Shown here: piece by piece, positions 5,910-6,348 of the stretch
How positions within the stretch are numbered: position 1 is the first letter of the stretch
Layout of the letters: each line of letters starts with the position of its first letter
Translations under genes and position numbers: made by a program
Source of the DNA: an uncultured Faecalibacterium sp.
Lineage (GTDB): Bacteria; Bacillota; Clostridia; Oscillospirales; Ruminococcaceae
Reading direction: 5' to 3'
DNA length: 6,348 nt
Assembly (NCBI GenBank): GCA_937915335.1
Contig: CALDLZ010000162.1
Coordinates: 1 to 6,348 of the forward strand
The notes under the pieces: generated by a model
Databases searched by the model: none
What the model saw: the letters and a program-made list of their open reading frames with translations, nothing else
Told to the model about the DNA's origin: nothing

Positions 5910-5938
5910 ATTGTATCACGGCTTGTTCTCCGTGTCAA
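5910..5938 (-). promoter_or_regulatory. asnB promoter, nested in the 3' end of the Fur-family gene
   Basis: A consensus -35 box TTGACA (5938-5933) is followed after 17 bp by the -10 box TACAAT (5915-5910). Transcription should start near 5903. The -35 box and spacer lie inside the last codons of the Fur-family gene. That gene's TGA stop (5918-5916) directly abuts the -10 box and supplies the TGn of an extended -10. Confidence 0.9.
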
Positions 5939-6348
5939 CACAGCAATCGCATTTTTGTGCGGTCTGCTCCGGCTGGGCCTGGTTTTGTGCGCAGTAGCGG
6001 CACAATCCGTACAAAACGCTGCCCTCGCACTGCAGGGTGAAGCCGTGCTCTGCCATCAGGTGGGCACGCACCTCGTCCATAAAGTGGCAGTCCAGGTGAT
6101 AGATGCGCCCGCACTGCACGCATTTCAGGTGCAGGTGCTCGCGGCAGTGGCGGCCCTCGTCCACATACTGGAACACGGCCTTTTCACCCTTGTCCGCCAC
6201 ATATTTCATAATGCGCTGCTCGCCCGCCAGCTTGTCCAGATACCGGTACACCGTGGTGGGGTTGGGGCTGGCACCCTCCGCCTCCAGATGCTCCATGATG
6301 TTGGACGCGCTGACCGCGTGCTGGCGGTTGTTGATGAGATAATCCAGA
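5916..6348 (-). CDS. Fur-family metal-dependent transcriptional regulator, 5' end outside the window
   Basis: This is a dimeric repressor of the Fur/Zur/PerR family that binds DNA when loaded with metal. The frame runs off the right edge, so 143 residues are visible and probably about 10 are missing; the ATG at 6296 is internal. Numbered from the window edge, the N-terminal winged helix includes HAVSASNIMEHLEAE (10-24) and the recognition helix TTVYRYLDKL (31-40). The dimerisation and metal domain has HCREHLHLKCVQCG (67-80) and a second CxxC, CRYC (116-119). The two CxxC pairs form the structural zinc site known in the family. A C-terminal tail adds CDCC (133-136). The sequence does not decide between iron, zinc and peroxide sensing. 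No terminator follows; the stop merges with the asnB promoter. Confidence 0.93.
   Translation of the reverse strand, partial: LDYLINNRQHAVSASNIMEHLEAEGASPNPTTVYRYLDKLAGEQRIMKYVADKGEKAVFQYVDEGRHCREHLHLKCVQCGRIYHLDCHFMDEVRAHLMAEHGFTLQCEGSVLYGLCRYCAQNQAQPEQTAQKCDCCVDTENKP

Noticed and set aside
5637..5941. Short open frames on both strands in the asnB leader (about 90 codons each)
   Set aside because: They cover the T-box structures, lack ribosome sites and encode no recognisable protein; the conserved RNA elements explain the sequence.

Overview
The window looks like chromosomal DNA of a GC-rich, low-mobility gut Firmicute, most likely an Oscillospirales/Ruminococcaceae member close to Faecalibacterium. 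The reasons are strong AGGAGG-type ribosome sites, sigma-A promoters, a T-box riboswitch, and a hairpin-rich intergenic repeat of a type I recall from those genomes. The genus is inferred; no rRNA or marker gene is present.

Layout. (1) 1-1502, + strand: the 3' part of an ABC transporter ATPase gene and, overlapping it by 7 nt, its six-helix permease; the pair ends at a bidirectional hairpin terminator (1501-1540). (2) 1545-3915: a divergent pair made of a MATE-family efflux pump (- strand, TTG start at 2909) and a LysR-type regulator (+ strand, start at 3046). Their promoters are back to back with two palindromes between them, so the regulator probably controls the pump and itself. (3) 3931-5517, - strand: asnB, a complete glutamine-dependent asparagine synthase, convergent with the LysR gene (15 nt between stops). 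(4) 5518-5938: the asnB control region. It contains a strong promoter, a roughly 290-nt T-box leader with candidate AAC (Asn) specifier, a UGGC acceptor bulge matching a G discriminator, and an intrinsic terminator. A double-hairpin repeat lies between that terminator and the asnB ribosome site. (5) 5916-6348, - strand: a 5'-truncated Fur-family metalloregulator gene whose last codons contain the asnB promoter.

How the parts work together. asnB should be expressed when uncharged tRNA-Asn accumulates. The Fur-family gene has no terminator of its own, so its mRNA probably runs into the T-box leader. The most unusual feature is the repeat inserted between T-box terminator and start codon: one terminal arm can pair either with its partner arm or with the asnB ribosome site. 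No wholly new gene system is visible; the novelty is in the regulatory architecture. Two long frames (MATE and asnB) extend upstream of the true starts through promoter or leader sequence and would be mis-annotated by a longest-ORF rule.
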